DNA from: Haplomitrium mnioides
Taxonomy: Eukaryota > Marchantiophyta > Haplomitriopsida > Calobryales
Assembly (NCBI GenBank): GCA_049999725.1
Contig: JBNGIS010017725.1
Location: 1-64,000, forward strand
Direction: 5' to 3'
Length of the DNA: 64,000 nt
Part shown: piece by piece, positions 10,331 through 21,676 of the stretch
Numbering within the stretch: position 1 is the stretch's first letter
Layout of the letters: each line of letters begins with the position of its first letter
The notes under the pieces: model-generated
The model's database searches: none
Seen by the model: only the letters and a program-made list of their open reading frames with translations
What the model was told of the DNA's origin: nothing
Translations under genes and position numbers: made by a program

Positions 10331-13029
10331 AAGCTCCTCAACGATGCATCAAGATCAACTTCTCAACCTGAGTGCATCGCCGGTGAAATCAACAATGCAT
10401 CACCGCACACACTTGTATGCATCTATGCTTTGTGAACCGCACCAACCCCTCATACTTCAAACTGAGGCTATCTTTACTCCCAACTCACTTGTCCTTTCCT
10501 TGCTTGCTTATCATCCACAACCTTGCTTGGAAGTCTCTCCATCGGACGGTAGTGAGGAGTAGCCCGCCGTTATTTGAATACTATACCAAGTGCTCAGATG
10601 GCAAAACCTATCTTGTGGCTACCATCAGTAAACCATCCGATGGACTGAGCCAATGAGAAAGATCGATCTGATCTGAAAAGGAATATAGGAATGACTTGAT
10701 AAACCCGATTGGACTTGACAGATGACCATAGACCCGATGGGCGGCAACGGGTCCGATAAGTGACGATTGTGACATGATCGTTAACTTCTTCCGATAAAGC
10801 ACCACACAACGCCATCTTCTATGGAGAAGTTGGACCGCCAGGCTCAATCAGAAAAGGATAACTCTCATATAGTCAACTCTGTAGCTTTGACCAAACCTGA
10901 TAGAAATGACCAAACCCCGATAGAGAGTTAGGATCAAAAGGACGAAAACCTGCTAGACCTTAATTGGCCTTGGCACCACAAGACCGTCATCTGAACCCTT
11001 GCGCTGCTGCTACGTTCCAAATGTCGTCTGATTCTTTGTTCTCTCTTATTCCCTTTGACTCCAATTGTACTTTAAGCGCCTCCCCATCCCCTTTCCATCA
11101 AGCCTTGACACGACCCTGATAGTCGTGAATGAAGAATGTAGCTCTCCACATTGCCTTAAGATTCCCTTATGTCTTTGAATTGTTGATTTTGTCTACATTC
11201 TTCAAGTCTTCATCCTTTGGTCATGGTTAATATTCGCTCCATCCTCGACCTCATGGCGAGTCCCTTTGTAATGTCTCTGGAGAGCCTCATGTCCTTCTTT
11301 CATCCCGCTTTTGATCCTTTGTTCCAATGCCCTCATGGATGAGTAACTGAATGCTCCCTTCTTGTAGATTGTAAATCTTGATCATCATAATGTCCCACAA
11401 ATTTCTTGACACCCAAAAATAGAGAAATACCCTTGTGATGCTTCTAAACTCGTAAAATTTCTCATAATGTCTGAAATCACTAGCTCACATTTGAGCACTC
11501 TGGTTTTTCTCTCTACTAAGTCGTGGCATCATTATCAGTAAGCCAATTTGCCTTTTGGTGTGTAAGGTGGCGGTGGTCCGTGTTTAAACCTTCCTTCTAC
11601 TTTGGGTGGGTTTATTTTCATTACTTGTCGTGGTAGGGTGTTTGCGAGGTGTTCACTATGGTGGTTGCCTTCTTCTTCTTGTGGAGGATTCCTTTAGCTG
11701 ATTCTTGTTTTCTGATTTGCCCCTTTTTGGTTGTCGTTATCATGGCTTTGTGATCAGCGCTTGCCTTACTTTTGGGCACCAACAAGGTTTTCTTTGTGCT
11801 CAATGTAGTTTTTTGCTTCGATGAGGTATGCGTTTTGTTCTTGCATGTGAGGTGTTGCTTTTAGGTTTTTTCCCCTTGAACGTTGTCTCCTTCTGCAGCG
11901 CTTCATCACTTGGTGGTCATCCCTCTCCTAGTTGGTGGTGGTGGGAGTATTCCTAGAAAGCTTTGTAGGCACGGTCTCTTTGGTTTCTTCTATTTCTTTG
12001 CAAGCTCAGACACTAGCTTTTGGTGTCCTTAACTTCCACCCATTGGTTTCTTTTCCTCCTTCTCGTTTCTGGTTTGTGTTTTGCTAGTGTTGGCCACAAG
12101 TTGGTATTTTGGTGGTGCTTGAGTTTGGGAGTGTTCCTGTAGCCTCCATTGTTTGGCTTCTAGGCTCCATACTCATGATCTTGGTCATGGGCATGATTGG
12201 GGTATAGTTTTGCGGGCTTGGCAAAAGGGTCACTTGCTACTGGGATCATGGAACCTCCCTCAGTTGGGAGTCTAGCTAGGGACCTTGAGGGCTTTGGGTT
12301 GGCCTACTCCTATCCATTTTTCTCCTACTCCCATTCATCATGTGACGTTTGATCTCCCCTTTTTCCTATGCAAAGCAATACTCGCCCGAGTTTGCCATGC
12401 TTTCAAGTTCTAATCTTGGTCTAATGTTGTGATCCTTCCTTAACTTGTGGGCTTGCCATCCGCTTATTCTTCTTTTGTTGGTGCACCCTCCTCTGACTCT
12501 CTTGTGTGGATCATTGTCATCCCATGTTGTCAGGATAGTGGATGTCCTCATACTCCTTTGGGTAATCTGGTTGCTTGGTCGCTGCTATTTCCTGAAGTTT
12601 TCCTTGCTTAATCTTTTTTTTTTTGGTGGTTTATGTGCAAGTGTTTGTGCCCAACCTTCTCTTGTTGACTTGCTACAACGCTCTCCTCCACCTAGTCATA
12701 CTTTTTGTTCTCTGTTTGAGGCTCTCGGTTGGTTGGGTTGCTGACAAAGGCTTTGTGTTCCTGAGGGATGGTAGTCCTTGATTGCTCTTACCATTTAATT
12801 TTTAATAAGGAATTTGTTTTGGCTACTTACAAGCATGTGAAACACTGTTCTCCTCGCAACTTTTTGTGAAAGAACAAATTCCATGTCTTTCCCCCATTGC
12901 AAGTTTCTCCCGTGCCACCCCTTGGTCCCCTCCCCCTCTTTTTTGACAACCTTGTTTACTTGGGCAGTGTGTCCCAGGGTCGCTCCACCTTCCTTATCTT
13001 TCTTCACTCTTTGTTGTCGCGGTCACCAT
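10331..13029. other. Anonymous sequence, no gene recognised
   Basis: No conserved protein or RNA gene is visible. The longest open frames (around 12445-12744 plus, 12897-13187 plus) give Leu/Ser-rich, motif-free translations in T-rich DNA. The only internal structure I can support is the CCGAT-rich stretch at 10590-10930. Confidence 0.4.
10590..10930. repeat. CCGAT/ATCGG-rich stretch
   Basis: CCGAT(A/G) and GATCGAT/ATCTGATC-type words recur at irregular spacing. The segment around 10790-10855 (CGATAAAGC to GGAGAAGTTGGACCGCCA) matches 49302-49345, the end of a G3-type LTR copy. It is probably a relic of that LTR end. Confidence 0.55.
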
Positions 13030-14031
13030 TGTCGCGTGGTAGTAATTTAGGTCTGAGAATACACAGGGTATATGGATGTGGAGAAGGTTGTGTGAAAGGT
13101 AGAAGCTTTGGTGATGATAGTGCTGAAATGAAGCAAATTTGGCAAAGATTGAGTGCTTCTTCCCTTGGTGGCTTTAATTCCTCTTAAACAAAGCAAAGGT
13201 AAGCAATTTGTACTTCCTTTATACTCAAATTTCGGTCAAGGATAATGTAAGGTCTATTGAGTTGTTCGATCTGTAACTCTCCATCTGGAATTCAGGTTGC
13301 TTAAGAAAGCTGTGTGCAAATTTTCAGTGAGAAATGCATAGCAAAGTGCTCTCTATAGTTGGAAACTCAATTGCTGGTTAAAAGATCGAAAATCCAACAC
13401 TCATATACTTTCCCGAGTAACAACTCTTTTGATTCGAATGATCTTGACACGAAATTTCATATGGAACTTCTTCACACTCCACTCTAGCCTTCCACAAAGT
13501 TTCAGCTTCTATACTGCTTTTGGTATACAAAAACAAGTTATAACTCAAATGTCAAAAGCAAAGTAATTTTGAAGAGCCTCAAGAATGTGTCTTCAACTTC
13601 AATTGGCTCTCACAGATCAATTTCAGCTTCAAATGAATCAAAATTTGATGTAAAACTATAGCCCTTGTTGTCAGCCTCCCAATGGTACTCTGTTTTCTCC
13701 CAGAATCGTCGTAACAACGTCGCAATCACCCAAAATGTAAACTTATCTTCAATTCAACCCCTTCGTCTTCAATTTCCTATAAGTATGAGTGTAGAACTCC
13801 AAATGACTCAAAATGTCGTGCACAAGGATGCTACTCTTTGTGAGCTCTCGAGGCTACCCTGCTCAAACTTTTCCTCTTCTGGAAATTCCTTGAACCTTCA
13901 TGAAACTGAACTCCCTCTTCTTTCTTTTAGGGTTTTTACTAAAAGAAAGTTAACTTCCCTTTTACTTGTTATAAGAACAACTCTAAGTAAATGCCTTTGT
14001 AGAACAGAGCACAAATAAAGTAGAAATAGCA
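13030..14031 (-). repeat. G0 3' LTR
   Basis: A 1002 bp LTR beginning TGTCGCGTGG and ending AAATAGCA. It matches 20672-21676 end to end with scattered substitutions. It lies downstream of integrase in element orientation. Confidence 0.92.
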
Positions 14032-14038
14032 AAGAAAA

Positions 14039-14049
14039 TTTTCTCCCTT
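14039..14049 (-). promoter_or_regulatory. G0 polypurine tract
   Basis: The minus strand reads AAGGGAGAAAA close to the inner edge of the 3' LTR, about 7 bp before the TG I chose as LTR start. Either a few bases intervene or the LTR edge is slightly further inward. Confidence 0.6.
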
Positions 14050-14829
14050 GATCATTTGATAAGTTGATGAAGTCACTCGAATATTCGCCGCCGACTATTC
14101 ACCATTTACCCAACGTATCCTTTGCAGAAGACCTAAGAAAACTCCACTCCAAATCAGGTCAGAATGTAAATAGTGATATCCCATCGCTCCTCATAGGTGA
14201 GAATAGGCAACAATACTGGAATAGGTGAATTCATCACCGAAGTTGGAAAACTATCATCGAAGTGATATACTATCCACTGTCAAAAGGGGTCTCGAGGAAT
14301 TATCCGCATCCCAATGAAGAATGGATTTGGAAGTGGAAAATTATGAGCAACAAACAATCCTCTGTCCATTTCCAAGATTGCCACCTATAAGATCCTTTAA
14401 CTCCACCGTAGAGCTTCTGCGCCTCGAGCGCCCACTCCCCTCTTCGATATCTGTCCCTCATTGTGGTTGTTCCCTCGATGATCCCTTTTCTTCCATGCTG
14501 CTTTCTCTATTATCTTCAAAATATCTGAGAGCATAATCCAAAAGAATCCATGAACAACCAATAGGATAATCTTACTCTTAGCTACAAGATCTCGAGAATC
14601 TTCCACGTAGTACTGGCAAACTCTACTTTTGCGTTTCTAGAAGCTTCTTGATAGATGTCTTGCCACTTCTTCTTGACTTTTCTCTGATTTTAACTCTGGT
14701 AAGAAGATGACTTTTCTCCAATCTTTTGTTACTTTTTTACGCATTAGTTGAACCACAACACGACATCCACCATCTTTGAACTTGTGGATCCTCTGGTAGG
14801 TACCAAGAAAGAAGACGTTGTGGTCGGCG

Positions 14830-16071
14830 TCAGAGAGTTTCCTCTTCTTCTTGAGTGAACTCTTCCTCTTGCTCTTCTGGATTATCTTCCTCTTCAGACA
14901 TTGGCACATAAGCTCCAATCTCCTCCAAAGCATTTTCTTGGTCTTGTTTCTTGAATAATTTCACCCTCTTTCCTGCAATTGGAACTTTGAGTAAAGTTTC
15001 ATCCAACTCTCTCAATGAATATGTGGTATTGTCATGCACAATCACCACTATATATGGTCCAAACCAGCGTTTAGAGAACTTCCAAATAGCACTATGTTGG
15101 TTATCTAAGCTGTTTTCATAAACCAATACCCAATCTCTTTTTGTAGCTCTCGTAGCCTCAATCTATGTTGGTGATCAAATCTTTCTTTGTTTTTCAGCCT
15201 TTCCCTCTTCAGCCTTTCCACTGCTAGCTGGATATCTTCAAGCCTCCTCTCTAATTGCTGAATCCGTAGTGCAAGAAGCTCCTCTCTCGAGATCTGATCT
15301 TGCCAAGGTAAGACACTCCAACTCAATATACTCTCCTCTATAAGCATGATTGGTTTTTGCCCCTACATCAATTCAGCTGACATATAGCCAATCACTCAGC
15401 TATGAGTAGTTTTGTCAGCCCAAAGTGCAAATGGTCGTAGCCTTGGCCACTCATCTGCTTTCCCTCTACATGCTTTGATAAGGGCCTTTACAATAGGAGG
15501 ATGCCCACACTCACTCTTAGCATTTCCTTCAGGATTATATGTTGTAGTGAGAGCAAGCTTAATCCCACATCTCTGAAAGAAATCTCTAGCCTCATGAGTG
15601 TTTAATTCTCCCCTATCAACTGTGATCTTACCCACACAACCATATCTAGAAACCACATCCTCCAATAAGAACCGATAAACATTTTTTGTTTCTGGTTCTT
15701 AGTGCTCTTCCTTCAACTTGATTGGATAGATCTTCTCATGCTTGGACCAAATATTTCATTTGCCACATCCCAAGAGGCATAGCAACTAGATCCACCACCC
15801 ACTTATAATGTAAAGCAAGTGGATAGGTTGGATGTAACCCATCTCTATGTCTAATCTCAGAATACATCTGGCAGGTTTGACAAGACTCAACAAATGCAAC
15901 CACATCCTTGTACATGTTTCTCCACCAATATTTTTCTTTTACTTTGGTATAAGTCCCATAGATTCCTCTATATCTAGCCCATAAACTATTATGAAAATCA
16001 TTGAGCAATTTGGTTTGTACCTCTTTCTCGCACACTACCCTTCTTGGTATCTTATGGACTTTTTTCGCCAT
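14830..16071 (-). pseudogene. G0 integrase remnant
   Basis: It would insert the cDNA copy into the chromosome. The zinc-binding domain (15736-16071) runs into WWRNMYKDVVAFVESCQTCQ and keeps the first His and both Cys. The second His is apparently replaced (RYRG where GHRG is usual). The core keeps Asp in WVVDLVAMP and the VDRGE block, and the Glu-containing NPEGNAKSECGHPP (15396-15665). The C-terminal part (14830-15347) holds a coiled RLKRERLKNKERFDHQH stretch, then RWFGPYIVV and VPIAGKRVKLFK. No chromodomain is evident. The pieces lie in different frames, so several frameshifts or stops separate them. Confidence 0.87.
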
Positions 16072-16491
16072 CTTTCATAAGTAGCCTCTTGTTAGTAGAT
16101 AATTGTAGGATTTTTGCCTCACTTGCTTGAACTAAGCTTTACTCCATTCTGGTCTCCTCTTCAAGGTACTCAAATAATGGCCAATATCTAGCTACTCTTC
16201 TTCATATAGCTATTCCACAAATGGCTCTTTCTGCTCATTATCTCCTTTTTATGTACGTGAATAAAATTCAGTTCCTACATCATCAATATCCTCAATCATC
16301 TCCTCTTCTTGCTCATATCAAGCTCGAGAGAGCATATTTGCCACTGGATTATCCTTCCCTGCTATATGCTTGAATTCTGGATTCAATGACTTTATATACG
16401 CAATCTAGTGCAACATTGCAATATCTGGCGTGTTGCAATTGGTGATCATTCACAACAAAGGAAAGCAAGCTGTTTCCACAATCAATGGTGT

Positions 16492-16830
16492 TCAAATCAG
16501 GTATTCTTTCTCAGCTTTTATAGTTGCTACCACCCTCCACAACTCTCTCTTTACTTGTGGATAGCTTCTTTGTCGTTTGTTCAATACTTTGGCTCCAAAC
16601 CGAACTGCAAATCGGTTTCCTTCCTCATCATCTTGCTCAATCGCCCATCCTATAGCAATAGGGCTGGCATCTACAGTCAATAACACAGGCTTTTCATTTC
16701 CATAACTCACTCTCTGAAGGACAAGCTGAGAAGATAATAGTTTCTTCAGCTTTTGCACAACTTTTGTATAGATGTCTTCCCACCAAAACTCCTTTCCTTT
16801 GCGTAATAAACCACACAAAGGATCTGCCAC
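16492..16830 (-). pseudogene. G0 RNase H remnant
   Basis: RNase H removes the RNA template during cDNA synthesis. Visible marks are PVLLTVDASPIAIGWAIEQ (first catalytic Asp), FGAKVLNKRQRSYPQVKRELWRVV (catalytic Glu in REL) and an N-terminal block DPLCGLLRKGKEFWW typical of the RT/RNase H connection. The frame is open for 112 codons but is separated from RT and integrase by stops. Confidence 0.87.
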
Positions 16831-16965
16831 ATGTGAAAAATGAGGGATCTATACATGGTAGAAGACACTTGCCTCTAGAAATATGCGTACCTCTGTAGCT
16901 GAACTACATGTATACTTTAGTTGCTGAATGGCATCAATTTTCTTTTGATCAGGTTTTCAGCCAAA

Positions 16966-17847
16966 CTAGCTACACAAGTGCCCCACAATCACAACAACAC
17001 AAACTCCAAAAGATGATTTTACCCCTGATAAGGTCAGATGTACCTCTTTGTGCCTTTGTAAAATCTGGTCACAATCCAAAATATGATTCATAACAAATTT
17101 TCGGCATCTCCTCTCATCAAAAGCTTCATTCTTGTCTTCTTCTATACATCCTTTGATTGGAATGTCATCAAGGAATGGCATGGTTTCTTTTGGGATAAAT
17201 TCTCTCAGAACCTTGTTCATCCCATTCATCATATATGCCACAGAGTTTGTAGCACCTTGAGGTAAAGTGCACATTCTCAACAAACCCAATGGTGTTCTCA
17301 TAGTTGCTATATCTCTACTCCCTTCAGCAAGCTGGAATTATTCATAACTAGAGTAGACATCACCTATAGAATAGATAGTTCTTCCAGCAAATGCTTTTGC
17401 AAACTCTCCAACAATTGGTCCCACCCTTGTATTTCGGATGGTAACTTGATTTACTGGCTGCATATCTTGAATGAATCGTAGTGCCCCACTTTTCTTAGGC
17501 ACAGTAAACCATCGGCTGGAATATGGACCAAAGGATGGCTCCAAAATCCTTATCTGCATTTTCTCCTTCAAGAGGTCCAAGAGCTTTGGTAGATGAGCTC
17601 TTGGTACTGGAATTGGCTTCAAATCCCAAGGTGCATGTAGAACTCTAAAAATGATCATTGGTGCAACCACATCTAGATCCACACACCCTATTTCATGAGG
17701 CTCAAAAGAAAATGCTTTCCCATGTCTCTTGAGCATCTCTCTAAATGCATCCTTCTCTTGAAGCAAGAAAAACTCTTCCGATCCCACCTTTAGGTCCTCC
17801 AACGTGCATGAAGTAAACTTATGCCCAATTTTGGAGATCTCTCTCAA
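16966..17847 (-). pseudogene. G0 reverse transcriptase remnant
   Basis: The N-terminal half (17338-17847) shows a family-type layout: KMQIRILEPSFGPYSSRW, FTVPKKSGALRFIQDMQPVN, TIYSIGDVYSSYE. After a break the frame resumes (16966-17301) with TPLGLLRMCTLPQGATNSVAY and the catalytic box FLDD at 17164-17175, with both aspartates intact. The palm and fingers are therefore recognisable, but the protein is split by stop and frame changes. Confidence 0.9.
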
Positions 17848-17922
17848 ACTCCCCTCTTTTGAAGCTTTCTTAACTTGCTCACTGGAATCAATAGGAAGAG
17901 GCTGAGCTATAGGTTTTACCTT

Positions 17923-18318
17923 TTACTCCACTGTCTTGTATCTGGTATCCACTCTAGCCTCCAATCTTGCAAATGATTCAATAGCTAAATAGAGTTCCCG
18001 TGACTGTAAATACACCACCTTGTCTTCTCTTCCAAATCCAATAACAACAAGTAGCTCCATAGGATCTTCAATTCCTTGTTCTATATATACTCCTACAATC
18101 TCTTCTTCTTCATCCAACATACCTATTTTTTTGAAGTCATTTTCAATTCTTTGAATTTCTTTTCTCTCCCATCTAGCCAAATCAACAAGCTTTGTATATA
18201 TAGCAAATTCACTCTTAGAATACTTCACTACTCCTGTACAAAAGGTACTTTCATTTTTAAGCGAGAGCACCTCTTCAATTGTACCACCATAGTCTCGCTC
18301 TATTCTGACACCTTTCAC
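17923..18318 (-). pseudogene. G0 pol segment between protease and RT, unassigned
   Basis: A 131-codon open stretch lies between protease and RT, collinear with them on the minus strand. It is rich in charged residues (RWERKEIQRIENDFKKIG, LDEEEEIVGVYIEQGIEDP). I do not recognise a domain. From its position it is part of the polyprotein that links protease and RT in this lineage. Confidence 0.6.
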
Positions 18319-18536
18319 AAATTCTGAAACTCCTCTGTGATTGTAGGAGGAGAATAGTTTCTCATGCTATCTCTATTCCTCTCATGGTTTGCATGAACAG
18401 TTAGAAACTGTACCACCTTCCTCCCATCCTAACTTCTCACCCGTGCATATGGAGATCCATCATCCAATACTTTTGTTGCCATCCTTGCAGCTATGATATA
18501 AGGCTGCCCAAGGATGACTGTGTAAGAATCGCCTTC

Positions 18537-19142
18537 TTATACAAAGAAGTTTTGTTCTGTGACCACATCATCAACTTTAACCTTCACATCCGAACATGCC
18601 CCAAAAAGTTCTCCTCGTATGTTGTTGGCTGCCCGAATCACCCATCTATGATTAGTATCGATTGGCCACTTCCTTTCCTTATAGATTTCCTTGGAAACAA
18701 GATTAATTTCTAATCCATGATCAATTAATGCAATCACTGGATCTGGCAAGTCCTTGATTCTTACAATTGTTTCAGTAGTAGCTCGTGCCCAATGGCTCCT
18801 TGAATAATGAGTGGAGGATTTCTCATCTTCTTGCTCCAATCGCACCTTGTGATTGGTGCAGCATCGAGCTAATTTTAGCTTCTCTTCTTTGGTTACTCTT
18901 GTCTCAAGAGCATTGGTCATCTCTGTCTCCCCTACCAATTGTCTCTTTCTCTTGATAGTATAAATAATAACATCATAGAATTTCTTCTTTGCAATGCCAA
19001 GGATCTCTCTCAAGGTGAACTCAATCTTTGCATTCAGTACCCTCTCTTTCAATACTCCTCTTAGGTCTATAACTGCCTCAATATCAGATTGCAACTTGTA
19101 TGCTGGGGTCTTTTCCTTCTTTTTGTCTTTTCCTTTCTCCAA
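18537..19142 (-). pseudogene. G0 aspartic protease and upstream region
   Basis: The protease would cleave the Gag-Pol polyprotein. The first half (IEFTLREILGIAKKKFYDVI) precedes the protease fold. The fold is marked by DPVIALIDHGLEINLVSKEIY, WVIRAANNIRGELFGACSDV and a hydrophobic C-terminal strand ending QNFFV. The catalytic triplet at 18714-18722 is D-H-G, where retroviral-type proteases have D-T-G or D-S-G. The surrounding residues are regular, so D-H-G may be the lineage's own state and not just decay. Confidence 0.75.
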
Positions 19143-20577
19143 AGTAGAAGGTAAAACATCTTCTATATGTTCCTCCCTTGAAGGTTGTCTTTTCTCTTCT
19201 TTGTGGCCTCTTTGAAGCTAGCCTTTCTTCACTGGTACTTGCTTTCTCTCTCCTTCTTTTCTCTTCCACAAGTGCCTCATGCTGATTTTTTGCAATGTAG
19301 GCATGTACTGAAAGAGTGTCAACTGGATCATCCCATCTAGTAGCAGTTCTAATAGACGTGGCAACCTTCAACAAATCTTCCCTTTTTGTGTTTCCTTCTT
19401 CCATTGCAGACAGAGCACAAGACCACAACCCACTGGTTTTCACCTGTTGGGAAAAATCACGCTCCACCTCAATTCCATAGGTAGTAGCCTCTACTTGTGT
19501 ACTAGCAAGTTTTTGCATGTACTCCTCAACAACACCCTTCATTTCTTCCTGTCCAAAATTGGTTTTAAAGATCTCACCTGTATCTTTGAAAGCAATCTTA
19601 CCCTCCTTCCAATAGATAGCTCTAGAGTGAATAGAATGAGTGAAGTCTCCACACTCTTTTCTTGAGTGTTCGGTGCTATTACACCATATACACCGTTGAG
19701 CATACCCTGGTTTTTGGGTAGGCTAATTGTGGCTTGCCTCTTTTTTCCCTTCTAACTTTGCAAATTTAATTTGCAGATCTTTCATGCCCTTGAGTAGCTC
19801 CTCCACTACATCTCTTTGTGGAGCAATAGTAGGAAGATGAGTAGGAGGCATTGAACTAGCAGGAATAGTAGGAGCAATTGGATGTTTACGAGGTACTATG
19901 ATGGGTGGTGGTCTCACATCATGCCTTGCCACCACCTTGCCTCTTCTAGACTCCTTCTTAGTTAATACACTTACTGCCTCTGAAAATCCCTTCTAGTTAG
20001 AAGTCAAGCCATTATCTTTGGTTCTATCCTCTAGAAGTAACTCCAATTCTCTCTACAGATCATCATTTGCTGACTATAGGAATAGCTCCACCTTATCCTT
20101 CTCTAGAGTCAATTTCTCCATACGAGACAATTGGGAAAATTGCCTCTCAAACTCTCGAAAAAGCTTTGTAGCAACCAAACCTTTGTTTGTTTGATTCATC
20201 CATTCGATGAATGACTTTTTAGTCACTCTATTAGCATCCTCTAGTGAATATTCTTCCTTTAATTGATGAGAAAAGCTCTCCCAGTCACCTCCATACACTT
20301 GGATAAGCTCCTTCACACGTCCTCTTAACTCTGATGCAACAACTAACTCAAAAGTTTGAATCATATCTCTTTCTGGAACTTTATTAAGTTCCATCTCTCG
20401 AGCATAGTATTTCAAATATTTGGAGATATTTCTCTCATCAAATTGGTCCAGCAATCCAACAACAAATTGCAAAGCTCTCGTAACCATTGCTTCTTTTCGG
20501 TTAGAAGCTTGTTGTTGTTGTATAAAAATGGCAAATGCTTGGAACATTTGCATAGTCGTAGGGTTAAATTTTAGCAT
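19084..20577 (-). pseudogene. G0 gag with one CCHC knuckle
   Basis: A clean 167-codon frame opens at ATG 20577 (MLKFNPTTMQMFQAFAIFIQ) and covers the capsid-like helical domain, with LKYYAREMELN, GDWESFSHQLKEEY and FREFERQFSQLSRMEK. A Pro-rich linker follows (19723-19935, RPPPIIVPRKHP). At 19651-19692 is an intact CX2CX4HX4C knuckle, CIWCNSTEHSRKEC. A further 152-codon frame (19084-19542) carries the product toward protease. Stops separate the blocks. The gag ATG is about 95 bp inside the 5' LTR, which supports this start. Confidence 0.87.
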
Positions 20578-20652
20578 TGGAGTCCTTTAGCTAGAAAAAC
20601 CCATAATTATTCTAAAGCCTCTAAAGTTTCACACTCTCTCCACCTCAGAGTT

Positions 20653-20669
20653 TCACATTAGGTTCACCA
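20653..20669 (-). promoter_or_regulatory. G0 primer-binding site
   Basis: On the minus strand TGGTGAACCTAATGTGA begins two bases inside the 5' LTR (LTR ends CGACA, spacer GT). The TGG start and position fit a tRNA 3' CCA complement. I cannot assign the tRNA. Confidence 0.65.
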
Positions 20670-20671
20670 AC

Positions 20672-21676
20672 TGTCGCATTGTAGTAATTTAGGTTTGGGA
20701 ATACACAAGGTATATGGATGTGGAGAAGGCTGTGTGAAAGGTAGAAGCTTTGGTGATGATAGTGCTGAAATGAAGAAAATTTGGCAAAGATTGAGTGCTT
20801 CTTGCCTTGGTGGCTTCAACTCCCCTTAAACAAAGCAAAGGTAAGCAATTTGTACTTCCTTTGTACTCAAATTTTGCTCAAGGATAATATAAGGTCTACT
20901 GAATTGTTCAATCTGTAACTCTCAGTCTGGAATTCAGGTTGCCTAGGAAAGCTGTGTGAAAATTTTGAGTGAGAAATGCACAGGGAAGTGCTCTCCATAG
21001 TCGAAAACTCAATTGTTGGTTAAAAGACCAAAAATCCAGCACTCATAAACTTTCTCGAGTAATAACTCTTCTGATTCAGATGATCTTGACACAAAATTTC
21101 ATACAGAACTTTTCCACACTCTACTCTAGCCTTCCACAAAGTTTCAGCTTCTATACTGCTCTTGGTACACAAAAACAAGTTATAACTCAAATGTTGAAAG
21201 CAAAGTAATTTCGAAGAACCTCAAGAATATGTCTTCATCTTCAATCGGCTTTCACAGATCGACTTAAGCTCCAAATGAATTAAAATTTGATGTAAAACTA
21301 TATCCCTTGTTGTCAACTTCTCAATGTTACTCTGTTTTTTCCCAGAATCATCGTAACAATGTCGCAATCACCCAAAATGTAAACTTATCTTCAATTCAAC
21401 CCCTTTGTCTTCAATTGCCCATAAGTATGAGTGTAGAACTCCAAATGACTCAAAATGTCATGCACAGAGATGCTACTCTTTGTGAGCTTTTGATTGCTAC
21501 CCTCCTCAAACTTTTCCTTTTCTAGAAACTCCTCAAACCTTCATGAAACTGAACTCCCTCTTCTCTTCCTTTTAGGGTTTTTACTAAAAGAAAGTTAGCT
21601 TCACTTTTACTTGTTATAAGAACCACTCTAAGTAAATGCCTTTGTAAAACAGAGCAAAAATGAGGTAGAAACAACA
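20672..21676 (-). repeat. G0 5' LTR
   Basis: A 1005 bp LTR beginning TGTCGCATTG and ending AAACAACA. It pairs with 13030-14031. It would carry the promoter for the minus-strand transcript. Confidence 0.92.

Larger units (their letters stand above)
13030..21676 (-). mobile_element. G0: full-length but dead Ty3/gypsy retrotransposon
   Basis: Direct repeats of 1002 and 1005 bp (TGTCGC...CA) enclose 6.6 kb of minus-strand remnants in gypsy order: gag with one CCHC knuckle, protease, RT, RNase H, integrase. Primer-binding site and polypurine tract are in the expected places. All reading frames are interrupted. The outer LTR boundary could be five bases further out, because AAGAA follows both copies. 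I see no matching target-site duplication. Its coding style (single knuckle, D-H-G protease triplet, long region between protease and RT, no chromodomain seen) differs from that of G1, G2 and G3. Confidence 0.94.

Noticed and set aside
10590-10930. CCGAT words as true DREB/CBF sites
   Set aside because: The known core is RCCGAC; CCGAT differs at the last base, so I do not call binding sites.
12445-12744. A 99-codon plus-strand frame that looks like membrane segments
   Set aside because: The region is T-rich, so hydrophobic residues are expected by composition; the reverse strand is also open.
13010-13029. Sequence left of the G0 3' LTR (GGTCACCAT) resembling the G0 primer-binding region
   Set aside because: Only about nine bases agree, too few to claim a second element or a tandem LTR arrangement.
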